This document shows positions 1 through 6,910 of a DNA stretch of 17,022 nucleotides, piece after piece; positions within the stretch are counted from its first letter, which is position 1; every line of letters starts with the position of its first letter. Below the pieces are notes generated by a model. That model was not told where the DNA came from, searched no databases, and worked only from the letters and a program-made list of their open reading frames with translations. The DNA is from JBQTII01 sp052388275 (lineage in GTDB: Bacteria > Actinomycetota > Actinomycetes > Sporichthyales > Sporichthyaceae): contig JBQTII010000065.1 of assembly GCA_052388275.1 (NCBI GenBank), positions 1 through 17,022 of the forward strand, given 5' to 3'. A program made the position numbers and the translations under genes.

Positions 1-65
1 CTAGGTCGCGGGGTGGGCCCGTGCGATGGGAGCGCAGAATCGGACGTTTCCGCAGGTCAGCGGGG

Positions 66-149
66 TGCCCGGGACGGGATTTGAACCCGTACTCCCTCTC
101 GGGAAGCGAGGTTTAAGCTCGCCGCGGTTGCCAGTTACGCCACCCAGGC
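66..149 (-). tRNA. tRNA-Leu (anticodon UAA)
   Basis: Read on the minus strand this folds as a class II tRNA. The acceptor arms GCCTGGG (149-143) and CCCGGGC (73-67) pair with one G-U, followed by discriminator A at 66. The anticodon stem is GCGAG/CTCGC with loop CTTAAAC, giving anticodon TAA, which reads UUA leucine codons. The long variable arm TCCC-GAGA-GGGA is the leucine/serine hallmark, and the T arm ACGGG-TTCAAAT-CCCGT is canonical. The bases after the discriminator are CCC, so the CCA tail is not fully encoded. UUA codons are rare in high-G+C actinobacteria; in Streptomyces the equivalent tRNA is the developmental regulator bldA, but nothing here shows such a role. No duplicated 3' end, as an integrated element would leave, was seen nearby. 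Confidence 0.95.
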
Positions 150-177
150 GGACAGCTCACACGTTAGCGGAGCCGCG

Positions 178-528
178 TCAGGCCGGGTCGTCCTCTATCA
201 GCGTGCCGATCATTCCGACGAGGGTGGCCATCCCGGCGCGCATCTCCGTGCGGATTTCGGCCAAGCCCCGGTCCATCTCGGCAAAGCCATAGTCCATGCG
301 CCGGCCCTGCTCCACCTGCGTCTGATGGAGGGCGTTGATCGCGCCGAGGTGCGCGCGCAACTCGGCGCGGACCTCCGAGACGTCCCGGTCCGCCCCTGCT
401 GCCAGGACCCGCGCGGCCTGCGCATCCACGACGGTGGGCGCGACCTGCTCGCGCAGGCGCGCCACCTCGGACTCGAGGGTGCTCACGCGCCGTTCGAGGT
501 CAGGCGCCTCACCCGCTGAATCGGCCAT
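178..528 (-). CDS. small coiled-coil protein, function unknown
   Basis: 116 residues, ATG start, TGA stop. Almost the whole chain is predicted helix with heptad spacing: LERRVSTLESEVARLREQV near residues 11-29 is a classical coiled coil, and a second segment near 79-97 repeats the pattern FAEMDRGLAEIRTEM. The C-terminus (GMATLVGMIGTLIEDD) is more hydrophobic but too short and mixed for a confident membrane segment. There is no signal peptide, cysteine or recognisable catalytic motif. It sits between the udgB stop (53 bp away) and the tRNA gene. No obvious Shine-Dalgarno precedes the ATG. Similar short coiled-coil proteins are common in actinobacteria as hypotheticals; I do not assign a function. 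Confidence 0.7.
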   Translation of the reverse strand: MADSAGEAPDLERRVSTLESEVARLREQVAPTVVDAQAARVLAAGADRDVSEVRAELRAHLGAINALHQTQVEQGRRMDYGFAEMDRGLAEIRTEMRAGMATLVGMIGTLIEDDPA

Positions 529-581
529 GGCACGAGACTAGGTGCTGGGTCCGACACTCTCCAGGCCGGTCGCAGCACTGC

Positions 582-1391
582 TCAGCCCGCCTCGCGGGCG
601 GCGCGGCCCAGGACGTCGTCGAGCATCGATTCGGTCAGCCGGCCCGTGAAGGTGTTCTGCTGGCTGGGGTGAAACGAGCCCAGGAGCAGCAGGTCACCGT
701 GCGGCCCGGCGAGCTCGACCCCGGACCCGTGCCCGAAGTGGGGGCGGGGGCGCGGGATCGGCACGCCGTTGGTGGCCAGGCCGGCCAGCGCCGCCGACCA
801 GCCGAACGAACCGAGGCACACGACGACGCGCAGGGTGGGCAACACGAACGCCACCTCAGCGTCGAGCCACGGCCGGCAGGCGTCGCGTTCGTCGTTGGTG
901 GGCTTGTTCAGTGGCGGGGCGCAGCGCACAGCCGCTGCCATCCGGGCGCCCAGAAGTCGCTGCCCGTCGCCGGCGTGAATGGAGGTCTCGATCGCGGCCA
1001 GGCCGACCCGGTGCAGGGAGGCGAACAGCCAATCCCCGCTGCGGTCCCCGGTGAAGATTCGCCCGGTCCGGTTGCCGCCGTGCGCGGCGGGGGCGAGCCC
1101 GATGATCAGGACGCGAGGCTCGGCCGCGCCCCAGCCGGCGATCGGCCTACCCCAGTAGGGCTCGTCGGCGTAGGCCCTGCGCCGTTCCAGCGCCACCTGC
1201 TCGCGCCAGGAGACCAGCCGCGGACAGGCGCGACACACGGATTGGCGCGCTTGCAGCTCCGCGAGGTCGCCGGCGGAGGCTGCAAGGGCTGCCACCGCGC
1301 CGGGATCGGCGGCCACCGGGGTGCCGGGCACCGCCGGGTCGCCGGGCCACCCGGTCCCGGGCGGGGCGAATGGCAGTCGCTGCGCGGTCAC
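582..1391 (-). CDS. uracil-DNA glycosylase, family 5 (UdgB type)
   Basis: Base-excision repair enzyme removing uracil and related deaminated bases from DNA; family 5 enzymes are iron-sulfur proteins of thermophiles and actinobacteria. With the GTG at 1391 the product is 269 residues. It begins near the common actinobacterial N-terminal stretch PPGTGWPGDPA. Diagnostic features are the cluster cysteines (CRACPRL early and RCAPPLNKPTNDERDAC later), the family-5 active-site motif GLAPAAHGGNRTGR with FTGD following, which lacks the Asp/Asn of family 1, and the second motif GSFHPSQQNTFTGR. An upstream in-frame ATG at 1499 would add 36 residues, but these are encoded by the inverted repeat at 1397-1462 and by the ppx 3' end, so I reject it. 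No clear Shine-Dalgarno precedes 1391; the hairpin ends only 5 nt before the start. Confidence 0.9.
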   Translation of the reverse strand: MTAQRLPFAPPGTGWPGDPAVPGTPVAADPGAVAALAASAGDLAELQARQSVCRACPRLVSWREQVALERRRAYADEPYWGRPIAGWGAAEPRVLIIGLAPAAHGGNRTGRIFTGDRSGDWLFASLHRVGLAAIETSIHAGDGQRLLGARMAAAVRCAPPLNKPTNDERDACRPWLDAEVAFVLPTLRVVVCLGSFGWSAALAGLATNGVPIPRPRPHFGHGSGVELAGPHGDLLLLGSFHPSQQNTFTGRLTESMLDDVLGRAAREAG

Positions 1392-1396
1392 GAGAG

Positions 1397-1462
1397 CCAA
1401 CTTCTGTATGCGTGTCGGGCCTTGCGGCGCGTGCGATACCCCGGGACACACACAGAAGTTGG
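1397..1462. repeat. long inverted repeat between ppx and udgB
   Basis: The arms are 1397-1413 and 1446-1462. The outer 11 bp (ccaacttctgt / acagaagttgg) are perfect, and six more pairs follow in RNA if two G-U pairs are allowed, giving a 17-bp stem over a 32-nt GC-rich loop. In the ppx-udgB transcript it starts 6 nt after the ppx stop and ends 5 nt before the udgB GTG. There is no U-tract after it, so a standard intrinsic terminator is unlikely. It may be an interspersed palindromic (REP-like) element or a structure limiting udgB translation. Copy number cannot be judged from this window. Confidence 0.75.
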
Positions 1463-1467
1463 GGCAG

Positions 1468-2418
1468 TCACGGCACGGCAATCGAGGCGGCGATGCCATC
1501 CAGAATGTCGTGCTCGGAGGCGATGAGGTCCGGCGGCGCAGCGCGGTCGGCGCACAGGCGGGTGAGGATGCGGTCCACGACCAGGGCGCCCGCGCCGATC
1601 AGGTCGACGCGGCCGGGGTGCATCACGGGGATCGCGGCGCGCTGCTCGCGGGTGCTCGCCAGCATCCGGGCCGCGATCCCGTGAACGGTCGCGGCGGGGA
1701 TCCGGGTGCCATGGATCGCGACCGGGTCGTAGGCCGCCAGCCCGAGCGCGATCCCGGCGATGGTGGTCACGGTGCCGGCCACTCCGATGAGGGTGTGGGC
1801 CTTCGGGAGCGGAACCCCGTCGGCCGCGAGGTCGATGGCGGCCTCGATGTCCGCGGTGGCCGCGGCGATCTCGTCAGCGGTCGGCGGGTCTCCGTGCAGG
1901 TGACGTTCGTGCATCCGCACACAACCCACGTCGACGGAGCAGGCCGCCCGGACCGTCGCGGCGCCGCCGACGAGATCGCCCAGGACGAACTCCGTCGAGC
2001 CGCCCCCGACGTCAACGACGAGGTAGGGCCCCGCCAGCGAGCGGTCCATCCCGCCGGTCGCACCGGCGAAGGACAGCGCGGCCTCCTGCGCCCCCGTGAT
2101 CACCTCGGGCTCGACGCCGAGGATCTGCTCGATTCCGGACCGGAACTCCGCGGCGTTCTCGGCGTCGCGGGTCGCGCTGGTAGCCACGAAACGCACCCGC
2201 TCCACCCCGGCGGTGGCGATGGCATCGGCGTAGACCCGGGTGGCGGCGAAGGTCCGTTCCAGGGCATGCGGGGCCAGCCGCCCGGTCGCGTCCACCCCCT
2301 CACCCAGCCGCACGACCTGCATCCGGCGCTCGACGTCGACCAGCCCACCGGCGGTGACCTCGGCGATCAGCAGCCGGATCGAGTTGGTACCGCAGTCGAT
2401 TGCCGCCACCCGCGTCAT
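1468..2418 (-). CDS. exopolyphosphatase / pppGpp phosphohydrolase (Ppx/GppA family)
   Basis: 316 residues, ATG start with GGGGTGA about 6 nt upstream. Members of this ASKHA-fold family hydrolyse inorganic polyphosphate and/or convert pppGpp to ppGpp in the cytoplasm. Visible motifs: the N-terminal phosphate loop AAIDCGTNSIRLLIAEV, RMQVVRLGEGVD near residue 33, ATSATRDAENA, the second nucleotide loop VVDVGGGSTEFVLG, and GVAGTVTTIAGIALG. The length fits the short actinobacterial two-domain form without the C-terminal HD-like extension of E. coli Ppx. Position after ftsB and the DUF501 gene is the usual actinobacterial context. Which substrate is preferred cannot be read from sequence. Confidence 0.92.
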   Translation of the reverse strand: MTRVAAIDCGTNSIRLLIAEVTAGGLVDVERRMQVVRLGEGVDATGRLAPHALERTFAATRVYADAIATAGVERVRFVATSATRDAENAAEFRSGIEQILGVEPEVITGAQEAALSFAGATGGMDRSLAGPYLVVDVGGGSTEFVLGDLVGGAATVRAACSVDVGCVRMHERHLHGDPPTADEIAAATADIEAAIDLAADGVPLPKAHTLIGVAGTVTTIAGIALGLAAYDPVAIHGTRIPAATVHGIAARMLASTREQRAAIPVMHPGRVDLIGAGALVVDRILTRLCADRAAPPDLIASEHDILDGIAASIAVP

Positions 2419-2427
2419 TGGTCACCC

Positions 2428-2440
2428 CACTCGGTGAGTG
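2428..2440. promoter_or_regulatory. short perfect inverted repeat just upstream of ppx ribosome-binding site
   Basis: CACTC-GGT-GAGTG is a perfect 5-bp dyad with a 3-bp centre, 9 nt upstream of the ppx ATG and abutting its Shine-Dalgarno. It could be a small mRNA hairpin or a repressor-like operator. No matching second site or clear -10/-35 pair was found, so a regulatory role is only a possibility. Confidence 0.2.
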
Positions 2441-2446
2441 TTCACT

Positions 2447-2490
2447 ACGTCCGACGATCGGCCGCCTATCGGACGCTATTCGTCGGACGT
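2447..2490. repeat. palindromic repeat, copy 1
   Basis: A 44-bp unit bounded by perfect 11-bp inverted ends (acgtccgacga / tcgtcggacgt), with a smaller internal dyad (cgatcgg / cctatcg). It is 42/44 identical to the unit at 2519-2562, with starts 72 bp apart in the same orientation, and both are followed by cccg. It lies in the short gap between the ppx start and the DUF501 stop, resembling a REP/BIME pair. Confidence 0.85.
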
Positions 2491-2518
2491 CCCGCGAGAC
2501 GACGGCGGGGTGAGGGTG

Positions 2519-2562
2519 ACGTCCGACGATCGGGGGCCTATCGGACGCTATTCGTCGGACGT
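2519..2562. repeat. palindromic repeat, copy 2, overlapping the DUF501 3' end
   Basis: Second 44-bp unit, differing from copy 1 at two adjacent central bases (gg for cc). It overlaps the end of the DUF501 gene: the TAG stop (2550-2548) and the last residues (TSDE) are encoded by the repeat. This suggests the element inserted at, or replaced, the original gene terminus. Confidence 0.85.
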
Positions 2563-3027
2563 CCCGGGCTTATCCGGCAGGCAGGGGTGGCGGGTCCACC
2601 AGGAGCCGAGCAGGGCCAGCACCTCGTCGCCGAAGGGATTCACGCCGGGACCGGCAGCGAGCGCGTGCCCGGCGAGGACGTGCAGGCATTTCACTCGCGC
2701 CGGCATTCCGCCCGCGGAGATCCCGGCGATCTCCGCCACGTCCTCCATGGCCGTCCGGCGCGCCAGGTAGTCCGCGTGCGCGCCGGCGTAGGCGAGTGCC
2801 AGGTCCGCATCGGCGGCGAGGCGTAGATTCATCTCGCGCATCACCCCGCCGGCCTCCAGCGTCCCGATCGCCGAGGCCGCGGCGGGGCAGGTCAGGTAGA
2901 ACGTCGTCGGGAACGGCGTGCCGTCGTCGAGGCGGGGGCGGGTGGTGAGCACGTCCGGGTTACCGCAGGGGCAGCGATGGGCCACCCCCGCGGCCGAACG
3001 CGGGGCCCGCCCTAGTTGGGCGGTCAC
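2548..3027 (-). CDS. DUF501 family protein
   Basis: Conserved actinobacterial protein of unknown function, almost always between the divIC/ftsB gene and ppx, as here. Family signatures: QLGRAPR near the N-terminus, HRCPCGNPDV, TTPRL-like region then DGTPFPTTFYLTCP, AASAIGTLEAGGVMREMN, and ISAGGMPARVKCLHVLAGHAL followed by GVNPFGDE. The cysteines HRCPCG, LTCP and VKCLH could bind metal but this is unproven. From the GTG at 3027 the length is 159 residues. A CTG at 3051, preceded by GGGCCGGGG, would add DPADHAA, which resembles the usual N-terminus, so the true start may be there. A GTG at 3144 would overlap ftsB by 76 bp and is less likely. The C-terminal residues come from palindromic repeat copy 2. 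Confidence 0.88.
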   Translation of the reverse strand: MTAQLGRAPRSAAGVAHRCPCGNPDVLTTRPRLDDGTPFPTTFYLTCPAAASAIGTLEAGGVMREMNLRLAADADLALAYAGAHADYLARRTAMEDVAEIAGISAGGMPARVKCLHVLAGHALAAGPGVNPFGDEVLALLGSWWTRHPCLPDKPGTSDE

Positions 3028-3068
3028 GGCCGCGTGATCGGCCGGGTCCAGGGCCCCGGCCCTAGCGC

Positions 3069-3605
3069 TCAGCGCGAGTCCCCGACCGGGAGCTCGGAGT
3101 TCGGGGTGGACGCCTCGGCCACCGAGGAGAAGAGCCGGTCCCACCAGGGGGCGTCGCCAGGAACGCCGTCGAGCCCGGCCTGCTCGGCGAGCGGCGGGTC
3201 GGTCACCCGGAAACCGGCCTCACCGGGCAGCACGAAGTGCAGCCGCCGGCGGGCCTCGCGCTCGATGTAATACGGCTGGTCGACGGCCTCCAAGTCCCGC
3301 TCCAGGTCGGCCACCCGGGCGACGCGCTCGGATACCTGAGCGCGCAGTTCGGCGATGTCCGCGCGCTGCGCCACGAGCCGCTGCGCGGGGTAGGCCACCG
3401 AGAGGGCGGTGGCGAACAGCACGACTGCCACCACCACCGCGCGCCGGGTGAACGGGCTGCGGCCACCGCTTCCGGGCGTGATCACCGGCTCGGCCACCGC
3501 CTGCGCAGGGATCAGCGTGCGGCGGCCCCGGGAGCGCAGGGCGCCCGGGCGCGCGCGGTCGCGGGCCGTGGGTCGCGGCGCCGGAGAACGGCGTGGCACC
3601 TTCAT
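3069..3605 (-). CDS. septum formation initiator, FtsB/DivIC family
   Basis: 178-residue bitopic membrane protein of the divisome, where FtsB/DivIC with FtsL and FtsQ relays activation to the septal peptidoglycan synthase. An N-terminal cytoplasmic tail of about 53 residues rich in Arg and Pro precedes one membrane segment (about 56-73, AVVVAVVLFATALSVAY). A coiled coil follows (about 75-107, with IAELRAQVSERVARVADLE), then the family motif DQPYYIEREARRRLHFVLPGE at about 109-129 and a variable tail. ATG start; 16 bp separate it from the eno stop, so it is probably co-transcribed with enolase, the usual actinobacterial arrangement. Confidence 0.92.
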   Translation of the reverse strand: MKVPRRSPAPRPTARDRARPGALRSRGRRTLIPAQAVAEPVITPGSGGRSPFTRRAVVVAVVLFATALSVAYPAQRLVAQRADIAELRAQVSERVARVADLERDLEAVDQPYYIEREARRRLHFVLPGEAGFRVTDPPLAEQAGLDGVPGDAPWWDRLFSSVAEASTPNSELPVGDSR

Positions 3606-3621
3606 GAGCGAACCGCCGACA

Positions 3622-4908
3622 TCACGAACCGCCCACGAAACGCGGGAAGGCGCCGCGGCCCGCGTACCGCGCGGCGTCGTCGAGCATCGCCTCGATGCGC
3701 AGCAACTGGTTGTACTTCGCCACGCGCTCCGAGCGCGCCGGAGCTCCGGTCTTGATCTGACCGCAGTCGGTCGCGACTGCGAGGTCGGCGATCGTGGTGT
3801 CCTCGGTCTCCCCGGAGCGGTGGCTCATCATCGCCCGGTACCCGCTGCGGTGAGCGAGGGACACCGCGTCGAGGGTCTCGGTGAGGGTGCCGATCTGATT
3901 GACCTTCACCAGCACCGCGTTCGCGGTGTGCTCGGCTATTCCGCGCGCCAGCCGCTCGGGGTTGGTGACGAACAGGTCGTCCCCGACGAGCTGCACGGCC
4001 GACCCGAGGGTCTGGGTGAGGCTGTGCCAGCCGTCCCAATCCTCCTCGTTCATCGGGTCCTCGATGGACACCAGCGGATAGTGCGCCGCGAGCTCGCCGT
4101 AGTAGTCGGCCATCTGCTGCGAGGTCCGCTTGCTTCCCTCGAACAGGTACTGCCCGTCGGAGTAGAACTCCGTCGCGGCCACGTCCAGGGCCAGCGCGAT
4201 ATCGGTGCCCAGGCGATATCCGGCCTGCTCGACGGCGACGGCGATCAGATCCAGGGCCGCCCGGTTGCTCGGCAGGTCCGGCGCGAAACCGCCCTCATCA
4301 CCCAGGCCGGTGCCCAGGCCCTGGCGCTTGAGCACCGCCTTGAGGCTGTGGTAGACCTCCGCGCCCCAGCGCAGGGCCTCGGAGAAGGTCGCGGCCCCAA
4401 TGGGGGCGATCATGAACTCCTGGATGTCGACGGAGGTGTCCGCGTGCGCCCCGCCGTTGAGGATGTTCATCATGGGCACCGGCATGAGGTGGGCGTTGGG
4501 GCCGCCGACATAGCGGAACAGCGGCAGGTCGACGCTGATCGCCGCGGACCGCGCCACCGCGAGCGAGACACCCAGAATCGCGTTGGCGCCCAGGCGGGAC
4601 TTGTCCGGTGTGCCGTCGAGGTCGAGCATCACCTGGTCGATGAGGCGCTGTTCGGTGGGATCGAAGCCAATCAGCTGGGGCTGGATTTCCTCGAGCACGG
4701 CGTTGATCGCGCGCTGCACCCCCTTGCCGAGGTAGCGGGCCGCGTTGCCGTCACGCAACTCGACGGCCTCGAAGGCCCCGGTTGACGCGCCGGAGGGAAC
4801 GGCGGCCCGGGCGATCGTGCCGTCATCGAGAACGACCTCGACCTCGACCGTCGGGTTACCCCGAGAGTCGAGGATTTCGCGAGCATCGATTTCCTCGATC
4901 GTGGACAC
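3622..4908 (-). CDS. eno: enolase (phosphopyruvate hydratase)
   Basis: Glycolytic enzyme interconverting 2-phosphoglycerate and phosphoenolpyruvate with Mg2+. It is 428 residues, the normal length. The GTG start is set by a strong GGAGG 7 nt upstream and by the canonical N-terminus STIEEIDAREILDSRGNPTVE. Visible signatures include the mobile loop PSGASTGAFEAVELRDG, NGGAHADTSVDIQEFM, the general acid in GDEGGFAPDL, metal ligands in ALDVAATEFY, EDPMNEEDWDGW and GDDLFVTN, the catalytic Lys in VKVNQIGTLTET, SHRSGETEDT, and C-terminal IKTGAPARSERVAKYNQLLRIE. No residue appears missing. About 150 bp without a gene lie upstream, so an own promoter is likely, but I see no convincing -35/-10 pair. Confidence 0.98.
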   Translation of the reverse strand: MSTIEEIDAREILDSRGNPTVEVEVVLDDGTIARAAVPSGASTGAFEAVELRDGNAARYLGKGVQRAINAVLEEIQPQLIGFDPTEQRLIDQVMLDLDGTPDKSRLGANAILGVSLAVARSAAISVDLPLFRYVGGPNAHLMPVPMMNILNGGAHADTSVDIQEFMIAPIGAATFSEALRWGAEVYHSLKAVLKRQGLGTGLGDEGGFAPDLPSNRAALDLIAVAVEQAGYRLGTDIALALDVAATEFYSDGQYLFEGSKRTSQQMADYYGELAAHYPLVSIEDPMNEEDWDGWHSLTQTLGSAVQLVGDDLFVTNPERLARGIAEHTANAVLVKVNQIGTLTETLDAVSLAHRSGYRAMMSHRSGETEDTTIADLAVATDCGQIKTGAPARSERVAKYNQLLRIEAMLDDAARYAGRGAFPRFVGGS

Positions 4909-5062
4909 GGGGTGCCTCCGGATGGTGCGCGCGCAGGTGAGAGCACAACCCTACCGACGCGAGCGCAGCTCCTTAGGCCGCCGCTCCGCGACCGCCGTGC
5001 TGACGTGAGAGTTCTTCACCGTTGTGTCGGTGATGAACCGGTTGGTCCCCTGAGCGCGACGG

Positions 5063-6805
5063 TCAGGCCTCGTGCGGGCGGCGGCGCCCGAGCACCCGGT
5101 ACAGCACCGGGTCCTCGTCCTTGTAGGGCGAGAGCCCGGTGGATTCGACCTCGAAGTCCACGTCGAAGCCGTACTTCTCGCGCAGCGCGATGCCGAACTT
5201 CGGTCCATCCTGAAAGCGGCGGTAGTGCTTGGTGTGCACCTTCATCCGGTCCGCATCCCCAGTGGTGCGGAACTCCGCAGCGAAGGCGTCCCCGCCACGG
5301 GCGACGGAGGACAGCACACTCATCAGCGTCGCCTGAACGTCCTCGGGGATGGAGTGCAGGAAGAAGCGCGCATAGAAGAGCACCGGCGCCGTACCCGCCC
5401 GCTCCACGGCAGCGGTGAGCACCGCACGCAACTCGGCGGCCTCGCCCACGTCGCAGGCCACAAAGCCGACCCGCTCGCCCATGCCCATGTCGACGGCCTT
5501 CTTGGTGGCGTGGCGCACCCCGATGTGCGAGCGGTCCAGGCCGGTCACGTTCTTACCGGCCATCCCGAAGGCGTAGGAGTCCCGCCCGTCACCACAGCCG
5601 ATGTCGATGACGTGGGTGGGCGCGCCGGGCTGGTCGTTGACGTAGGTGAAGAACGTCGAACCCGAGGTGTACTCGGTACGGGCGTAGAAGTTGGCCCAAT
5701 AGATCTCTTCGATGTCGTCGTGGGCGATGAACGCGCCCAGCGCGCGTTTGGTGCGGTCCCGGCTCCAGTCGAAGCCCGGGGTCGGTTCGCGCCATCCCGC
5801 GCCGTAAATCGCCTCGGCGAACTGCTCCCCGTTGACCGGGCACGCGACGGTCCCGGTGGCGAAGGGGACCTCGGTGACCCCGCGCCAATCCTGCTTGCGG
5901 ACGTCGGTGGTGCCGGCGACCCCGAACGGGAAACCCAGCACCCCGGCGTTGTCGAAGAATAGGTGGAACAGGTCGATGCGGATCGCGGGCTTCTGGGGGT
6001 GGTGCACGTGCAGGGCGGTGCGCCGCCCTTCGAGGTCGTACCCGGCCTCGATCAGCGCGAACGCGATCTTCTTCATCTGCGCACCGGCGTGTGCCCCGGA
6101 CTCGGCCGAGACCAGGATCGCCACGTCGAAATCGACGTCGTGACCGATGAACCCACCCTCCCGGACGGCACCGAGCAGGCTGCCGTAGATGACGAAGGTC
6201 TCGTAGCCGAACTGCTCCTTGATCAGTGTGCGGACACCGGCATAGAGGTCCAGAACATCCTTCTGCCAGCTGTGATCGAGTTTCTTCGACAACTGCAACC
6301 TTCCCCCGCGGGAGAACACGTGACCTTCGGCGAGCTTGCGCTTGAGAGTGGAGGCCGCCCGGGTGCCGTCGCTCTCCGGCCGCAAAAACATGCCCCGGCC
6401 GGCTATCGGCAGCAGCATCCCGCCGGCGCGCACCGTCAGGGTGTCGGTGGTCTTGGCGAAATTCCAGATGTGGTTGAGCAGGAACCGGAACCCGCGGACC
6501 TCTCCGGTGCCGGTGCGATCCGTGCCGGCCGTCGCCCAGGTGGCGGCGACCTCGACCGCGCCCAGGTGCAGGGTCACCTTGATGGGGGGGGTGCCGGCGG
6601 GAACGGCGATCCAGCCCTCGACGGTATTGCGGGTGAAGTCCTCGACCACGCCGACCACGGCGGGGCGCGCCGCCTGGGCGGATTGCCCGGGCGGAGTCCA
6701 ACCGCGCCGGCGCAGCTCGCGCCGGGCACGCCCGCGCAGACGACGTCCCTGGCCCACCAGCAGACTCCGCGCCGTCAGGTAGGACGCGGTGGTCTTCGTG
6801 CCCAT
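5063..6805 (-). CDS. LicD-like nucleotidyltransferase fused to a class I SAM-dependent methyltransferase
   Basis: 580 residues from the ATG at 6805, chosen because GAGGTG lies about 4 nt upstream; an in-frame start at 6877 lacks this. Three parts are visible. Residues 1-36 are basic. Residues about 48-135 look like the beta-rich module with core TVEGWI found in surface-polysaccharide enzymes. A LicD/fukutin-type nucleotidyltransferase starts near 205, with YGSLLGAVREGGFIGHDVDF (207-226) carrying the DxDxD metal triad (D223, D225, D227). A Rossmann methyltransferase occupies about 395-575, with the SAM loop VIDIGCGDGRDS (399-410) and acidic residue in VTGLDRS. LicD proteins transfer phosphocholine or similar phospho-groups to wall glycans; a paired methyltransferase suggests modification of a surface glycan or its head group. 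That substrate is inference. No signal peptide is seen. It separates mazG from eno. Confidence 0.82.
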   Translation of the reverse strand: MGTKTTASYLTARSLLVGQGRRLRGRARRELRRRGWTPPGQSAQAARPAVVGVVEDFTRNTVEGWIAVPAGTPPIKVTLHLGAVEVAATWATAGTDRTGTGEVRGFRFLLNHIWNFAKTTDTLTVRAGGMLLPIAGRGMFLRPESDGTRAASTLKRKLAEGHVFSRGGRLQLSKKLDHSWQKDVLDLYAGVRTLIKEQFGYETFVIYGSLLGAVREGGFIGHDVDFDVAILVSAESGAHAGAQMKKIAFALIEAGYDLEGRRTALHVHHPQKPAIRIDLFHLFFDNAGVLGFPFGVAGTTDVRKQDWRGVTEVPFATGTVACPVNGEQFAEAIYGAGWREPTPGFDWSRDRTKRALGAFIAHDDIEEIYWANFYARTEYTSGSTFFTYVNDQPGAPTHVIDIGCGDGRDSYAFGMAGKNVTGLDRSHIGVRHATKKAVDMGMGERVGFVACDVGEAAELRAVLTAAVERAGTAPVLFYARFFLHSIPEDVQATLMSVLSSVARGGDAFAAEFRTTGDADRMKVHTKHYRRFQDGPKFGIALREKYGFDVDFEVESTGLSPYKDEDPVLYRVLGRRRPHEA

Positions 6806-6910
6806 GTTCACCTCAATGACGACGGCGGCGTGTCTGGCACCCCGCGGACCCCCCGCCCCGACCGAGCGCCTGGCCACGATATCGCCCCTGCGGAGCTGCC
6901 CAGGGGAAGC

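Noticed and set aside
542..578. Terminator between udgB and the coiled-coil gene (gtgctg / cagcac)
   Set aside because: Only 6 bp with a 25-nt loop and no U-tract.
1392..1499. N-terminal extension of the glycosylase to an ATG at 1499
   Set aside because: The added residues are encoded by the hairpin repeat and by the ppx end; the family N-terminus begins near the GTG at 1391.
1321..2826. 501-codon plus-strand frame spanning ppx and its flanks
   Set aside because: Antisense to udgB, ppx and the DUF501 gene, low complexity, no domain; it is a shadow.
3409..4785. 458-codon plus-strand frame opposite enolase
   Set aside because: Antisense shadow of a fully conserved eno gene.
4948..4953. TAGGGT as a -10 box for eno
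   Set aside because: It fits TANNNT and lies 40 nt before the start, but no -35 hexamer is at the right distance, so it is too weak to annotate.
5589..6701. 370-codon minus-strand frame overlapping the LicD fusion gene
   Set aside because: Out-of-frame shadow, Arg/Pro/Gly rich, with no motifs; the other frame has LicD and SAM signatures.
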